Assembly (NCBI GenBank): GCA_900546835.1 | Contig: UREH01000012.1 | Coordinates: forward strand, 1-25,916 | Length of the DNA: 25,916 nt | Reading direction: 5' to 3' | Origin: an uncultured Porphyromonadaceae bacterium | GTDB lineage: Bacteria > Bacteroidota > Bacteroidia > Bacteroidales > Muribaculaceae | Shown: piece by piece, positions 8,973 to 17,492 of the stretch | Position numbering within the stretch: position 1 is the stretch's first letter | Layout: the number at the start of each line of letters is the position of its first letter | The notes under the pieces: generated by a model | What the model saw: only the letters and a program-made list of their open reading frames with translations | The model's database searches: none | What the model was told of the DNA's origin: nothing | Position numbers and translations under genes: made by a program

Positions 8973-10448
8973 ATGATAGAAAGTGTTATTATATTTTTTG
9001 CCGCAATGCTTATTGTGGCTTCCATGATATATTTTGCCCGACAGATTAAAGTTTCAGGCGAAAGGGGAGAGGCCAGTGCCTTAAAGACTCTTATTGCATC
9101 AAAGGATGAACTTATATCGCAGCGCGACGGTATTATTACCGATCTTCGTCAGCAGTTGCAGAGAAAGAACAATGAGATTACTGAAGAGACGCGCAAACGC
9201 ACCGAGGCTGACATTGCGCTTAAGGAAATTCGCTCGACTCTCGACGATGCCAACCAAAAGAATGCCACTTTGCAGGCCGAAATGGCAAGAATGGAGGAGC
9301 GCGTCGCATCGGCTGAAAAAGAGTTTCAACAGCGCAGGGCTATCATAGAGGAAATGCAGAAATCCTCCACCGAGCATTTTAAAAATCTCGCCGGCGAGAT
9401 TTTCAAGGAACAGACCGAATCAATCCATAACGCTACCAGGCGGAATATCAGTCAACTGCTTGAACCTCTTAAAGAAAATATCGATAGTTTCCGAAAGAGG
9501 GTAAACGACGCATACGAGACGGAATCAAGGGAACGTTTTTCCTTGCAAAAGGAGATTAAGAATCTAATTGAACTGAATCAAAACATCAGCCTTGAAGCCC
9601 GTCATCTTACCAAGGCCCTTCGCGGGGATTCAAAGATTCAGGGTGACTGGGGTGAGATGATTCTTGAGCGTCTTCTCGAAATGTCGGGATTACAGGAGGG
9701 TATTCATTTCAAATGTCAGGCGACCACAAATGAGGATGGCTCCAAAATTGCTTCCGACGATGGACGCCAGCTCCGGCCGGATGTTGTAATCAATTATCCA
9801 GATGGACGTTGCGTAGTCATCGACTCTAAAGTTTCGCTCACGGCATATATAGATTATGTCAATGCCGATTCGGCTGATACCGTGGCTGTTGACGCCGCTG
9901 CCAAGAGGCATTTGCTCTCGGTGAAAAAACATATAGCTGAATTGGCCGATAAACGTTACCAGGACCTCGTGGGTGATAAACGCCTGGATTTCGTTATGAT
10001 GTTTATTCCTAATGAGGGCGCTTATATGGCGATGATGAAACTGCAGCCGGATATCTGGCAGGAGGCATATGAAAAACACGTATTGCTTACGTCGCCCACA
10101 CATCTCATAGCAGCTCTGCGTATGCTCGAGCAGCTGTGGAAACAGGATTCAGTAAACAAAAACGTTCAGGAAATAGCGAGACTGAGTGGTACGATGCTCG
10201 ACAAATTCACGAACGTCACCTTGGATCTTGAAAACATTAATAAGCATCTTAAGGCTGCCAGCGATGCTTATTTGCAGGCAAAAAGCCGTTTGGCCGAAGG
10301 AAAGGGAAATATAGTTGTTACTGCGCAGAAAATCGTCCGGCTAGGGGCTAAAACCAGTAAAGGCGCGGAAATTAACCGAATGGAGTCCAGCGAGTCTGAT
10401 GTCGTCGATTTGGAATCTGAAGCGAATGGGATGCTATCAGAATCTTAA
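8973..10448 (+). CDS. rmuC: DNA recombination protein RmuC homologue
   Basis: A 491-residue RmuC-family protein, implicated in limiting inversions at short inverted repeats and thought to be nuclease-like. One N-terminal membrane segment (about 4-21) is followed by a long charged coiled coil (about 30-210). The RmuC domain begins near 215 with GDSKIQGDWGEMILERLLEMSGL. The PD-(D/E)xK-like core is visible as RPD (270), then a hydrophobic strand and DSK (284-286). The conserved LDFVMMFIPNEGAY segment and the helical tail typical of the family follow. Length is normal. It is monocistronic, divergent from the efflux operon, with no clear terminator before pyrK. Confidence 0.93.
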   Translation: MIESVIIFFAAMLIVASMIYFARQIKVSGERGEASALKTLIASKDELISQRDGIITDLRQQLQRKNNEITEETRKRTEADIALKEIRSTLDDANQKNATLQAEMARMEERVASAEKEFQQRRAIIEEMQKSSTEHFKNLAGEIFKEQTESIHNATRRNISQLLEPLKENIDSFRKRVNDAYETESRERFSLQKEIKNLIELNQNISLEARHLTKALRGDSKIQGDWGEMILERLLEMSGLQEGIHFKCQATTNEDGSKIASDDGRQLRPDVVINYPDGRCVVIDSKVSLTAYIDYVNADSADTVAVDAAAKRHLLSVKKHIAELADKRYQDLVGDKRLDFVMMFIPNEGAYMAMMKLQPDIWQEAYEKHVLLTSPTHLIAALRMLEQLWKQDSVNKNVQEIARLSGTMLDKFTNVTLDLENINKHLKAASDAYLQAKSRLAEGKGNIVVTAQKIVRLGAKTSKGAEINRMESSESDVVDLESEANGMLSES

Positions 10449-10631
10449 ATAGTCGTTAATTTAAGAGTATGCAGTGGAACTTGTTATCTTGCTGACCTTA
10501 CTCTATTGATTGTCTAATTGCTATATAATGGGGGTTATGTAAAATAGAGTGTGAGGATCGTCCCCTCCGATGAGCTTTCTTCACATTGAAAATATTTGGA
10601 ACTTCTTTTTCACACTTGTAAGTTCGTGCAT

Positions 10632-10662
10632 TTTGTCACAGACGTTATAATTGCTAACTTTG
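10632..10662 (+). promoter_or_regulatory. Promoter of pyrK
   Basis: TTTG (10632-10635), a 19-nt spacer and TAACTTTG (10655-10662) match the full Bacteroidetes consensus. Transcription should begin near 10669. The reading frame is open upstream to a TTG at 10651, which lies inside this promoter, so that start is excluded in favour of the ATG at 10690. Confidence 0.85.
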
Positions 10663-10689
10663 CCGAAGTTAATCTCAAATGCCCGAATT

Positions 10690-11523
10690 ATGTCAGTTCC
10701 CGACGAACGAACCTCAGTCTGTTCCTCAGATAAACATGCTCACAAATCGCTTACTGATTTTGTGATTCAGAAGAATATCAGGCTATCTGATACATATGCC
10801 TTGCTGGTTTTACGCGAGTGCGGAGGCCAGACCGTTGATTGGAATCATATCTGTCCGGGACAATTTGTTGAAATCCAAATTGTTGCTGATTCGATGGCGT
10901 TAAGGCGTCCGATTTCCATACATGATATTGATTCTGCCAATCACACAATCACTTTGCTCGTGCGGGTGGCGGGTCGGCAGACGGCCACATTGTGTGATAT
11001 GCCTTTCGGAGCCGTTCTGAATGTGATGCTTCCTTTGGGCAATGGTTTCAATCTGGCGGCTGCCGGAGAGTCCCCTTTGCTTGTGGGCGGAGGTGTTGGA
11101 GTTGCCCCTCTCCTACTCCTTGGTAAATGCTTGAAATCAAATGGTATACGACCTACATTCCTTCTCGCGGCAAAGTCTGCCACTGAGCTTCTCCGGATTG
11201 AGGAATTCAGGAATGTCGGTAATGTACTGATTTCGACTGACGATGGCTCGGCCGGTGTGGCAGGACTTATTACTGAAAATCCCGCATTACATTCTGATGT
11301 CTGGTCGCATATTTATTGCTGTGGACCGATGCCTATGATGAAAGCCGTAGCAGCGATAGCGTTGGCCGGGAGAATTTCTTGCGAGGTTTCTCTGGAGAAT
11401 TCGATGGCGTGTGGTCTCGGGGCTTGTCTTTGTTGTGTTGAGAACACGGTAGATGCCGGGAATGTCTGTGTATGTACCGACGGACCGGTCTTCGACATAA
11501 ATCGTCTCAACTGGTTTAGTTGA
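10690..11523 (+). CDS. pyrK: Dihydroorotate dehydrogenase electron transfer subunit
   Basis: A 277-residue PyrK, the FAD/[2Fe-2S] subunit that passes electrons from PyrD-bound FMN to NAD+ in pyrimidine synthesis. The ferredoxin-reductase-like FAD domain carries RRPISIHDID (72-81). The NAD-binding domain carries LLVGGGVGVAPLL (130-142). The [2Fe-2S] motif is MACGLGACLCCV with C241, C246 and C249, and the fourth ligand is C260 or C262 before DGPVF. The start is the ATG at 10690, because the upstream TTG falls within the promoter. The usual partner pyrD is not adjacent: the next genes are convergent, and the stop overlaps a possible small opposing frame by 8 nt. Confidence 0.9.
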   Translation: MSVPDERTSVCSSDKHAHKSLTDFVIQKNIRLSDTYALLVLRECGGQTVDWNHICPGQFVEIQIVADSMALRRPISIHDIDSANHTITLLVRVAGRQTATLCDMPFGAVLNVMLPLGNGFNLAAAGESPLLVGGGVGVAPLLLLGKCLKSNGIRPTFLLAAKSATELLRIEEFRNVGNVLISTDDGSAGVAGLITENPALHSDVWSHIYCCGPMPMMKAVAAIALAGRISCEVSLENSMACGLGACLCCVENTVDAGNVCVCTDGPVFDINRLNWFS

Positions 11524-11737
11524 GAACAGGCCTGATTATTCCGGTAAGATTGATTGGGCCATTAATAAACACCGTTTCGGGCGTTTCCCTGACAAATGGT
11601 GTCAGTTCCACAATATCCCCTACCCTTTTATATACTTGTAAGTGAAGATTTATATCGCCGATGCGCACTATGCCAAACAGTGCGCATCGGCCGTTTATAT
11701 CCGGTAGTTTGTTCTTGTTGAGAATGCTATATATCAT
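11516..11737 (-). CDS. Possible small protein, unknown
   Basis: A 73-residue frame starting 12 nt after the stop of the DUF4296 gene on the same strand, consistent with the last gene of that operon. It has no signal peptide or membrane segment. It is rich in alternating hydrophobic residues (for example FGIVRIGDINLHLQVY), suggesting beta strands. Codon choices resemble those of neighbouring genes. Against it: the frame contains a perfect 12-bp inverted repeat (11657-11691) and overlaps the 3' end of pyrK by 8 nt, so the region could instead be an untranslated 3' end with a terminator. I do not recognise a family. Confidence 0.4.
   Translation of the reverse strand: MIYSILNKNKLPDINGRCALFGIVRIGDINLHLQVYKRVGDIVELTPFVRETPETVFINGPINLTGIIRPVLN
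11657..11691. terminator. Strong hairpin between convergent pyrK and the lspA operon
   Basis: GCCGATGCGCAC (11657-11668) and GTGCGCATCGGC (11680-11691) pair perfectly over 12 bp around an 11-nt loop. It is followed by CGTTTATAT on the plus strand and by GATATAAAT on the minus strand. It could terminate pyrK, the convergent operon or both, although neither side has a clean T-run. Confidence 0.5.
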
Positions 11738-11749
11738 ATTCTCAATCGC

Positions 11750-12868
11750 TTATTTAGTGCGTTTAGCCGGAATGGCTTTGGCCGGCGCGGCCGACGAACG
11801 TTTTATCGGTTGTGCCGAGCGCTGACGTTCGCGGGCCTCTCTTCGCTGAGTTGCAGTGGGTTTATGTTGCGAGGCATCCTGGCGGTGTTCGCTCGCTTTG
11901 TTGGCCGACGAACTTTCCGGAGCCTCAACTCCTTCGGCCAACGGACGATGCCGTTCAGTCGTTGGGCGACGATGCATAGTCTGGACATTTTCCATCTCGT
12001 CTGTAGACATCGCTGTCGAATCCTGTTCCGCTTCGTTTTCAATGACATCTCCCGTATGGAATATTTCCGGACGTGCGTTGAATCCCGGGATTAAATCCTT
12101 GCGCTGTCGCGTGAGCGATATACTGTCTATTTCAAAGCGGATGTTTTTCTCCGGCTTGAAAACGAGATAACCGTATACACGAAGTGGTGTCTCTGTTGAA
12201 TCGACCTGAATCTGCAGGCGGTTGGGAAACCGCATTGAGTTCGAACGGTCTACGTAATGTGTCAGTCCGCCGGCATAATCAATCAGGACTCTGGCAGTTA
12301 CGTCGCTTTGGCCATTGATAGGTTTATAGTTGAGGGTATAGATGTCGCCGGCTTTCCATGTGCTGTCGGGTGAAACCGAGAATGTAACGATACGGGAAGG
12401 CATCGTTTCCGAAACGAGAATACGTTCCGGTCCGCGCCATACGGCTACGGAATCGCCTGCAATCGCAATCTGGGCTGAATTGGCGCTTACAATGTCGCTC
12501 TGCCTCTGGTGCAGAATCTCTATCGTCCGGTCGTATACCTTGATGTATTCCTCGATATTGTTGCCATACCATACATAGGATGTATCGACCTGCTCTGCCG
12601 TCACTCCGTGAGCCTCGTATACGCTTTGCTTCAGTAGCTTACGGGTTGAATCAGAAGGAAAATCGGAATAATTGAAGTCAATTACTGCCTCGGCCATATG
12701 TATGTCGGCCATAAGCTGCGCCATCTCTTCCCTATCAAGTACATAGTCGGGCGTCTTCTTGCATCCTGATGTCAGAAGCAGAAATGTAGCGGCAAGTGCA
12801 AGGTAAAAGCCTGCATCGCCGCTCCGACCGTTGATTTTGCGTGAATGGAAGAGACTACTGCGTTTCAT
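11750..12868 (-). CDS. DUF4296 lipoprotein
   Basis: A 372-residue predicted lipoprotein of the Bacteroidetes DUF4296 family. A hydrophobic signal segment (21-33) ends in LTSGC with the lipidated Cys at 36. The DUF4296 domain (about 40-130) shows the recognisable MAQLMADIHMAEAVIDF helix and a following YGVTAEQ-like segment (VYEAHGVTAEQVDTSYVWY). Residues 140-260 form a beta-rich region of unknown role. The last 100 residues are low-complexity and increasingly basic (Arg/Lys/Ser/Ala/Pro), probably disordered. Its ATG overlaps the lspA TGA by 4 nt, suggesting coupling with the enzyme that would process it. The function is unknown. Confidence 0.8.
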   Translation of the reverse strand: MKRSSLFHSRKINGRSGDAGFYLALAATFLLLTSGCKKTPDYVLDREEMAQLMADIHMAEAVIDFNYSDFPSDSTRKLLKQSVYEAHGVTAEQVDTSYVWYGNNIEEYIKVYDRTIEILHQRQSDIVSANSAQIAIAGDSVAVWRGPERILVSETMPSRIVTFSVSPDSTWKAGDIYTLNYKPINGQSDVTARVLIDYAGGLTHYVDRSNSMRFPNRLQIQVDSTETPLRVYGYLVFKPEKNIRFEIDSISLTRQRKDLIPGFNARPEIFHTGDVIENEAEQDSTAMSTDEMENVQTMHRRPTTERHRPLAEGVEAPESSSANKASEHRQDASQHKPTATQRREARERQRSAQPIKRSSAAPAKAIPAKRTK

Positions 12869-13542
12869 TTCGCTTGGTCGTTTGTATCGTTATCAGCCAT
12901 TTCCTGCGACTTCTTGCGCCATGGGACGAGTGATATCTGATTGGAATAAAACAGAATAAGGGCCACCATACCTACGCTTATGGCTGCATCGGCGAGATTG
13001 AATACCGGTCGGAAAAACATGAAGTGTTTTCCGCCGATTATCGGCATCCATGTGGGCCAATCCCATTCGCAAAGCGGAAAATAGAACATATCCACCACAA
13101 GGCCGTGAAGGAAAGTGCCGTAGCCGCCGTCGGCCGGGAAAACCTGCGCAACCTCTGGCGGAAGTGGATTATTGAAAATCAGGCCATAGAACATGCAGTC
13201 CACTATATTGCCTGCGGCCCCGGCCACAACAAGTGCCAGGCAGACAAGATAGCCTGTGCGACATTCTTTCCGGCCGTAAATCCGGCAAATATAGAATATC
13301 AGGAAACCGACGGTTGCTATGCGGAGCAGGGTCAGCAGTAGTTTGCTGCCGATTTCCCAGCCGAAAGCCATTCCGTTGTTCTGGATGAACACAAGTTGAA
13401 ACCAGGAGAAAATCTCAAGACTTTCTCCCAGATAAAAGTTGGTTTTGACCCAGAATTTCAGCACCTGATCGGCTAAGAGTATGGTCAGGATTATGCCTGC
13501 CACGAGCAGTCCGCGCCTTCGGGGGCATGACATGTGCGTCAT
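12865..13542 (-). CDS. lspA: Lipoprotein signal peptidase II
   Basis: A 225-residue integral membrane aspartyl protease that removes signal peptides from diacylglyceryl-modified prolipoproteins. Four TM segments are visible (about 12-30, 64-84, 97-115 and 185-203). The conserved FIQNNGMAFG (52-61), GNIVD (111-115), HGLVVDMF (146-153, catalytic D151) and FNLADAAIS (181-189, catalytic D185) are all present. It is longer than the 160-170 residues of many LspA proteins because of extra sequence between GNIVD and VVD and between the two catalytic Asp residues. It abuts the DksA-like gene with no gap and overlaps the DUF4296 gene, so the three are probably one operon. Confidence 0.95.
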   Translation of the reverse strand: MTHMSCPRRRGLLVAGIILTILLADQVLKFWVKTNFYLGESLEIFSWFQLVFIQNNGMAFGWEIGSKLLLTLLRIATVGFLIFYICRIYGRKECRTGYLVCLALVVAGAAGNIVDCMFYGLIFNNPLPPEVAQVFPADGGYGTFLHGLVVDMFYFPLCEWDWPTWMPIIGGKHFMFFRPVFNLADAAISVGMVALILFYSNQISLVPWRKKSQEMADNDTNDQAK

Positions 13543-13914
13543 TTATTTCTTTTTGGAATCAACGTTCAGTGTGGCATGAGGCACTACGCGCAGACGCTCC
13601 TTCGGAATAAGTTCGCCTGTGATTCTGTCAATGCCGTAGGTTTTGTTCTCGATGCGCACGAGTGCGGCCTGCAGATGTTTGATGAACTGGGCCTGTCGTT
13701 GCGCAAGGCGCACCGCCTCTTCTTTTGAAAGAGTTGAAGCGCCCTCTTCAAGCACCTTGAACGTCGGCGATGTGTCAGCCGTTCCGTTGCCGTCGGTATT
13801 CATCACTTCGGCGCGCAATTTTTCATATTCATTGCGTGCCTTGTCGAGCTTCTGGTTTATGAGAACCTTGAATTCTTCAAGTTCCTCGTCGGTGTAGCGG
13901 GTTTTCTCTATCAT
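13543..13914 (-). CDS. DksA/TraR-family protein lacking zinc cysteines
   Basis: A 123-residue DksA/TraR relative. An N-terminal helix and coiled-coil region (about 8-92) is followed by the zinc-finger-like segment KTYGIDRITGELIPKERLRVVPHATL (91-116). The protein contains no cysteine at all: the position usually occupied by Cys in YGICR-type sequences is Asp96, so this is a metal-free version of the fold. DksA relatives bind the RNA polymerase secondary channel and modulate transcription; whether this one does is inferred from family membership. Its stop directly abuts the lspA start, and it lies 105 nt after ileS. Confidence 0.88.
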   Translation of the reverse strand: MIEKTRYTDEELEEFKVLINQKLDKARNEYEKLRAEVMNTDGNGTADTSPTFKVLEEGASTLSKEEAVRLAQRQAQFIKHLQAALVRIENKTYGIDRITGELIPKERLRVVPHATLNVDSKKK

Positions 13915-13983
13915 GGTAAAAATTGTGAGCTGTGTGAATTTGGATATATACCAAACACAACAGAGTGCTATATCGTTCAGAGC

Positions 13984-14011
13984 GGGGAGCGCAATTTGTG
14001 TTGCTTTCCCC
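13984..14011 (-). terminator. Hairpin just after ileS
   Basis: GGGGAGCGCAA (13984-13994) pairs with TTGCTTTCCCC (14001-14011), with one G-T wobble, one mismatch and a 6-nt loop. It starts 9 nt past the ileS stop. There is no T-run on the minus strand, so it may be a partial terminator or processing site between ileS and the dksA-lspA genes. Confidence 0.35.
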
Positions 14012-14019
14012 CTCCTCTG

Positions 14020-17000
14020 TTACGCAAGTGTCACTTTTACAGTCACCTCCGTGCCGTCGATGTCAAGTCGTTCGTCGTCGAGAGGATTTTCTACGGGAGC
14101 AACGACCACTGCCTGTGCAAGCACCTGCCTACCAATGTATTCGCCATATTCGGCCACGGTGTCGTCGGTCAGGGCGCTTGGCGCGATGGCTACGTTGATT
14201 CGTGCGGTTATCTCGTAGTCACGGCTCTTGCGGATGTTCTGTATGCGGTTTACGAGTTCGCGTGCGACACCCTCTCTGCGGAGATTTTCGGTCACCGTGA
14301 TGTCGAGTGCCACCGTAACCGCTCCCTCGGTGGCAACGAGCCATCCGGGAATATCCTCGCTTCTGATTTCGACATCTGCCACATCGATGGTAACGGGTGT
14401 TCCTTCCACATTGATTGCAAGCGATCCGTCCTTCTCCAGTGCGATGATTTCAGCCTGGCTGAGAACTGCTATTGCAGCTGCCACTGCTTTCATCATCTTG
14501 CCGTGTTTCGGGCCCAGTTTCTTGAAGTCGGCTTTGATGCGTTTCACAAGGACGCCTTCATCGCTTCCCACGAATTTGATCTCCTTGACGTTGACTTCCG
14601 AAAGAATGAGCTGCGACATATCAGCTATCTGCTGCTTGGCTTTTTCGCTGGAAACGGGTATCATGAGCGTCTGCAGCGGCTGGCGGACTTTGATGTTCAC
14701 CTTGCGACGCAATGAAAGCACAAGCGATGTGATGGTCTGGGCAAGGTTCATCTTCTGCTCGAGGTCCTTGTCGATAAGGCTCTCGTCGGCAATGGGATAC
14801 GATGCGATATGTACTGAGGTTGCCTTCTTCCCTTCGGCTTCGAGAGCCGGAGCGGTAAGATCCTTATATAGCTTGTCTGCAAAGAATGGAGCAAAGGGAG
14901 CGATAAGTCTTGCAACGGTTACCAGGCAGGTGTGAAGTGTCTGGAATGCCGAGAGTTTGTCGGAGGACATCTCTCCTCCCCAGAAACGTTTTCTGTTGAG
15001 ACGGACATACCAGTTGCTCAGGTTATCGTTGACAAATATGTTGATGGCGCGGGCCGCTTTGGTCGGCTCATAGTCAGACAGAGCTTCGTCGACGTCCTTA
15101 GTGAGCGTGTTGAGCAGCGAGAGTATCCATCGGTCGATTTCCGGTCGTTCGTTTACCGGAATCTGCTTCTCTGCACCGGAGAAAGAATCGACGTTGGCAT
15201 ATAGTGCAAAGAATGAATATGTGTTGTAGAGCGTTGCAAATAGTTTGCGCGCCACTTCCCGAACACCTTCTTTATCGAATTTTAGATTGTCCCAGGGCGA
15301 CGAATTGGCAATCATATACCAGCGCACGGGGTCTGAACCGAATTCCTCAATGGTTTCAAATGGATTGACGGCATTCCCGAGTCGTTTCGACATCTTGTTG
15401 CCGTCCTTGTCGAGCACAAGACCATTGGAAATTACGGCTTTGTAAGCCACAGAATCGAAAACCATCCCGGCTATTGCATGGAGAGTGAAGAACCATCCAC
15501 GAGTCTGGTCTACGCCCTCGGCAATAAAATCGGCGGGATAGAGTTCACCGCTGTCGAGGCCCTCTTTATTCTCAAACGGATAATGGATCTGGGCATATGG
15601 CATTGCACCGGAATCGAACCATACGTCGATAAGGTCTGTTTCGCGGTGCATTTCACGACCGGATTCGGATACGAGAACGATGTCGTCGACATACGGACGG
15701 TGGAGGTCAATCTTTTCATAATTGGCCTTGTCGTAGTTCCCCGGTTCGAACCCTTTTGCCTTCAGCGGGTTGGTCTCCATGACTCCGGCGGCTACCGATT
15801 TCTCGATTTCGTCGTAGAGTTGCTGAACAGAGCTTATGCAGATTTCCTCGCGACCGTCGTCGGTACGCCAGATGGGGAGCGGCGTACCCCAGTAGCGGCT
15901 GCGCGAGAGATTCCAGTCCTGAAGGTTCTCCAGCCATTTGCCGAATCGGCCGGCACCGGTAGCGGCAGGTTTCCACTTGATGCTCTTGTTGAGCTCCATG
16001 AGCCTTTCGCGTGCTGCCGTTGTGCGAATAAACCAGCTGTCGAGGGGATAGTAGAGCACAGGTTTGTCCGTACGCCAGCAGTGGGGATAGCTGTGCACGT
16101 GTTTCTCGATTTTGAACACTTTCCCCTGCTGTTTCAGCCATAACGACAGTTCTACGTCAAGCGTCTCGTCGCCTTCTGATTTGGAGGCGTCGTACGCGTT
16201 TTTCACATACTTGCCGGCCCAGGGAGTATAGGCTACTACATCCACGTTGTTGGCTACGTAATTCGGGTCGATGTCTTCAATGCGGAAGAAGCGTCCCTGC
16301 ATGTCGACCATCGGCCTGATGTTGCCGTCGCGGTCGATAAGCGTCAGCGGCGGGATGTTGTTCTGGCGCGATACACGGAGGTCGTCGGCGCCGAATGTGC
16401 CGGCGATATGCACGATGCCGGTACCGTCTTCGGTCGTCACGTAATCGCCGGGGATAACGCGGAATGCCCCTTCTCCTGGATTCATCCAGGGGATGAGCTG
16501 TTCGTAATGAAGTCCTACGAGGTCCTTGCCTTTCAGCGTGGCGACAACTTCAAAAGGTATCAGTTTGTCGCCTTTGTTATACGAGTCCAGCGGCAGTCCT
16601 TCAGCTTTGGCGTTGAAGAAATGTCCCATCAGCGCTACAGCAACCACTACCGTCTCTTTTTCGCCGCTGTAGGGGTTGTAGGTATGAACGATGTTGTAGT
16701 CGATTTCAGGTCCTACTGCGAGGGCTGTGTTCGAGGGAAGTGTCCAGGGCGTTGTGGTCCACGCCAGGAAATAAGCGTTGCCGAAGCCCTTCATTATGTC
16801 GAGCGGGTCGGTGCAGAGGAACTGGGCCACGCAGGTGGTGTCCTTTACGTCGCGGTAACATCCCGGCTGGTTGAGCTCGTGTGTGCTCAGGCCTGTGCCG
16901 GCTGCGGGCGAATAAGGCTGAATCGTGTATCCTTTGTATAGATAACCTTTCTTATACAATTCTCCCAGAAGCCACCATACCGATTCGATATAGCGGTTGT

Positions 17001-17454
17001 CGTATGTGATGTACGGATTCTCCAGATCAACCCAGTAGCCCATCGAGTTGGTGAGTGTTGACCACTCCTTGGTATATTTCATCACCTCACGACGGCATGC
17101 GGCGTTGTATTCGTCGACGGAGATTTTCTTGCCGATATCCTCCTTGGTGATTCCGAGCGATTTCTCGACTCCGAGTTCCACCGGCAGACCGTGGGTGTCC
17201 CAGCCGGCCTTGCGCTTCACGTGGAATCCTTTCATTGTCTTGTATCGGCAGAAAATGTCCTTGATGGTGCGGGCCATCACATGGTGAATGCCCGGCATGC
17301 CGTTGGCCGAGGGCGGTCCTTCATAGAACACAAAGGAGGGGCAACCTTCGCGGGTTGTCATGCTCTGCTCGAAAAGATTCTCGGCGTTCCATTGCGCGAG
17401 CATCTCCTTATTGATTTCAGAGAGATTGAATTTGTTATATTCGGCGAATTTCAT
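14020..17454 (-). CDS. ileS: Isoleucyl-tRNA synthetase with GIHH signature
   Basis: A 1144-residue class I synthetase that charges tRNA-Ile, with a CP1 editing domain in the middle. The active-site signature normally written HIGH is GIHH here (55-58, in SANGMPGIHHVMAR). The second signature is KMSKR (in DGNKMSKRLGN). LPVELGVEKSLG, GCYRDVKDT and WTTTPWTLPSNTALAV place it with the long, eukaryote-like type 2 enzymes. The frame is open further upstream to a TTG at 17523 and includes an ATG at 17478. The promoter at 17493-17524 excludes the first, and homologues as I recall them begin near MKFAEYNKFNLSEIN, so the ATG at 17454 is chosen. The C-terminal anticodon-binding and extension domains are complete. 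Confidence 0.96.
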   Translation of the reverse strand: MKFAEYNKFNLSEINKEMLAQWNAENLFEQSMTTREGCPSFVFYEGPPSANGMPGIHHVMARTIKDIFCRYKTMKGFHVKRKAGWDTHGLPVELGVEKSLGITKEDIGKKISVDEYNAACRREVMKYTKEWSTLTNSMGYWVDLENPYITYDNRYIESVWWLLGELYKKGYLYKGYTIQPYSPAAGTGLSTHELNQPGCYRDVKDTTCVAQFLCTDPLDIMKGFGNAYFLAWTTTPWTLPSNTALAVGPEIDYNIVHTYNPYSGEKETVVVAVALMGHFFNAKAEGLPLDSYNKGDKLIPFEVVATLKGKDLVGLHYEQLIPWMNPGEGAFRVIPGDYVTTEDGTGIVHIAGTFGADDLRVSRQNNIPPLTLIDRDGNIRPMVDMQGRFFRIEDIDPNYVANNVDVVAYTPWAGKYVKNAYDASKSEGDETLDVELSLWLKQQGKVFKIEKHVHSYPHCWRTDKPVLYYPLDSWFIRTTAARERLMELNKSIKWKPAATGAGRFGKWLENLQDWNLSRSRYWGTPLPIWRTDDGREEICISSVQQLYDEIEKSVAAGVMETNPLKAKGFEPGNYDKANYEKIDLHRPYVDDIVLVSESGREMHRETDLIDVWFDSGAMPYAQIHYPFENKEGLDSGELYPADFIAEGVDQTRGWFFTLHAIAGMVFDSVAYKAVISNGLVLDKDGNKMSKRLGNAVNPFETIEEFGSDPVRWYMIANSSPWDNLKFDKEGVREVARKLFATLYNTYSFFALYANVDSFSGAEKQIPVNERPEIDRWILSLLNTLTKDVDEALSDYEPTKAARAINIFVNDNLSNWYVRLNRKRFWGGEMSSDKLSAFQTLHTCLVTVARLIAPFAPFFADKLYKDLTAPALEAEGKKATSVHIASYPIADESLIDKDLEQKMNLAQTITSLVLSLRRKVNIKVRQPLQTLMIPVSSEKAKQQIADMSQLILSEVNVKEIKFVGSDEGVLVKRIKADFKKLGPKHGKMMKAVAAAIAVLSQAEIIALEKDGSLAINVEGTPVTIDVADVEIRSEDIPGWLVATEGAVTVALDITVTENLRREGVARELVNRIQNIRKSRDYEITARINVAIAPSALTDDTVAEYGEYIGRQVLAQAVVVAPVENPLDDERLDIDGTEVTVKVTLA

Positions 17455-17492
17455 CGTTCGGATAGTGATTGGATTCATTATTTTGATGGATG

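Noticed and set aside
13960..13975. A TAGCACTC-like sequence before the dksA-like gene, resembling half of a CIRCE operator
   Set aside because: The partner half GAGTGCTAA at 9-nt spacing is missing, so it is a chance match.
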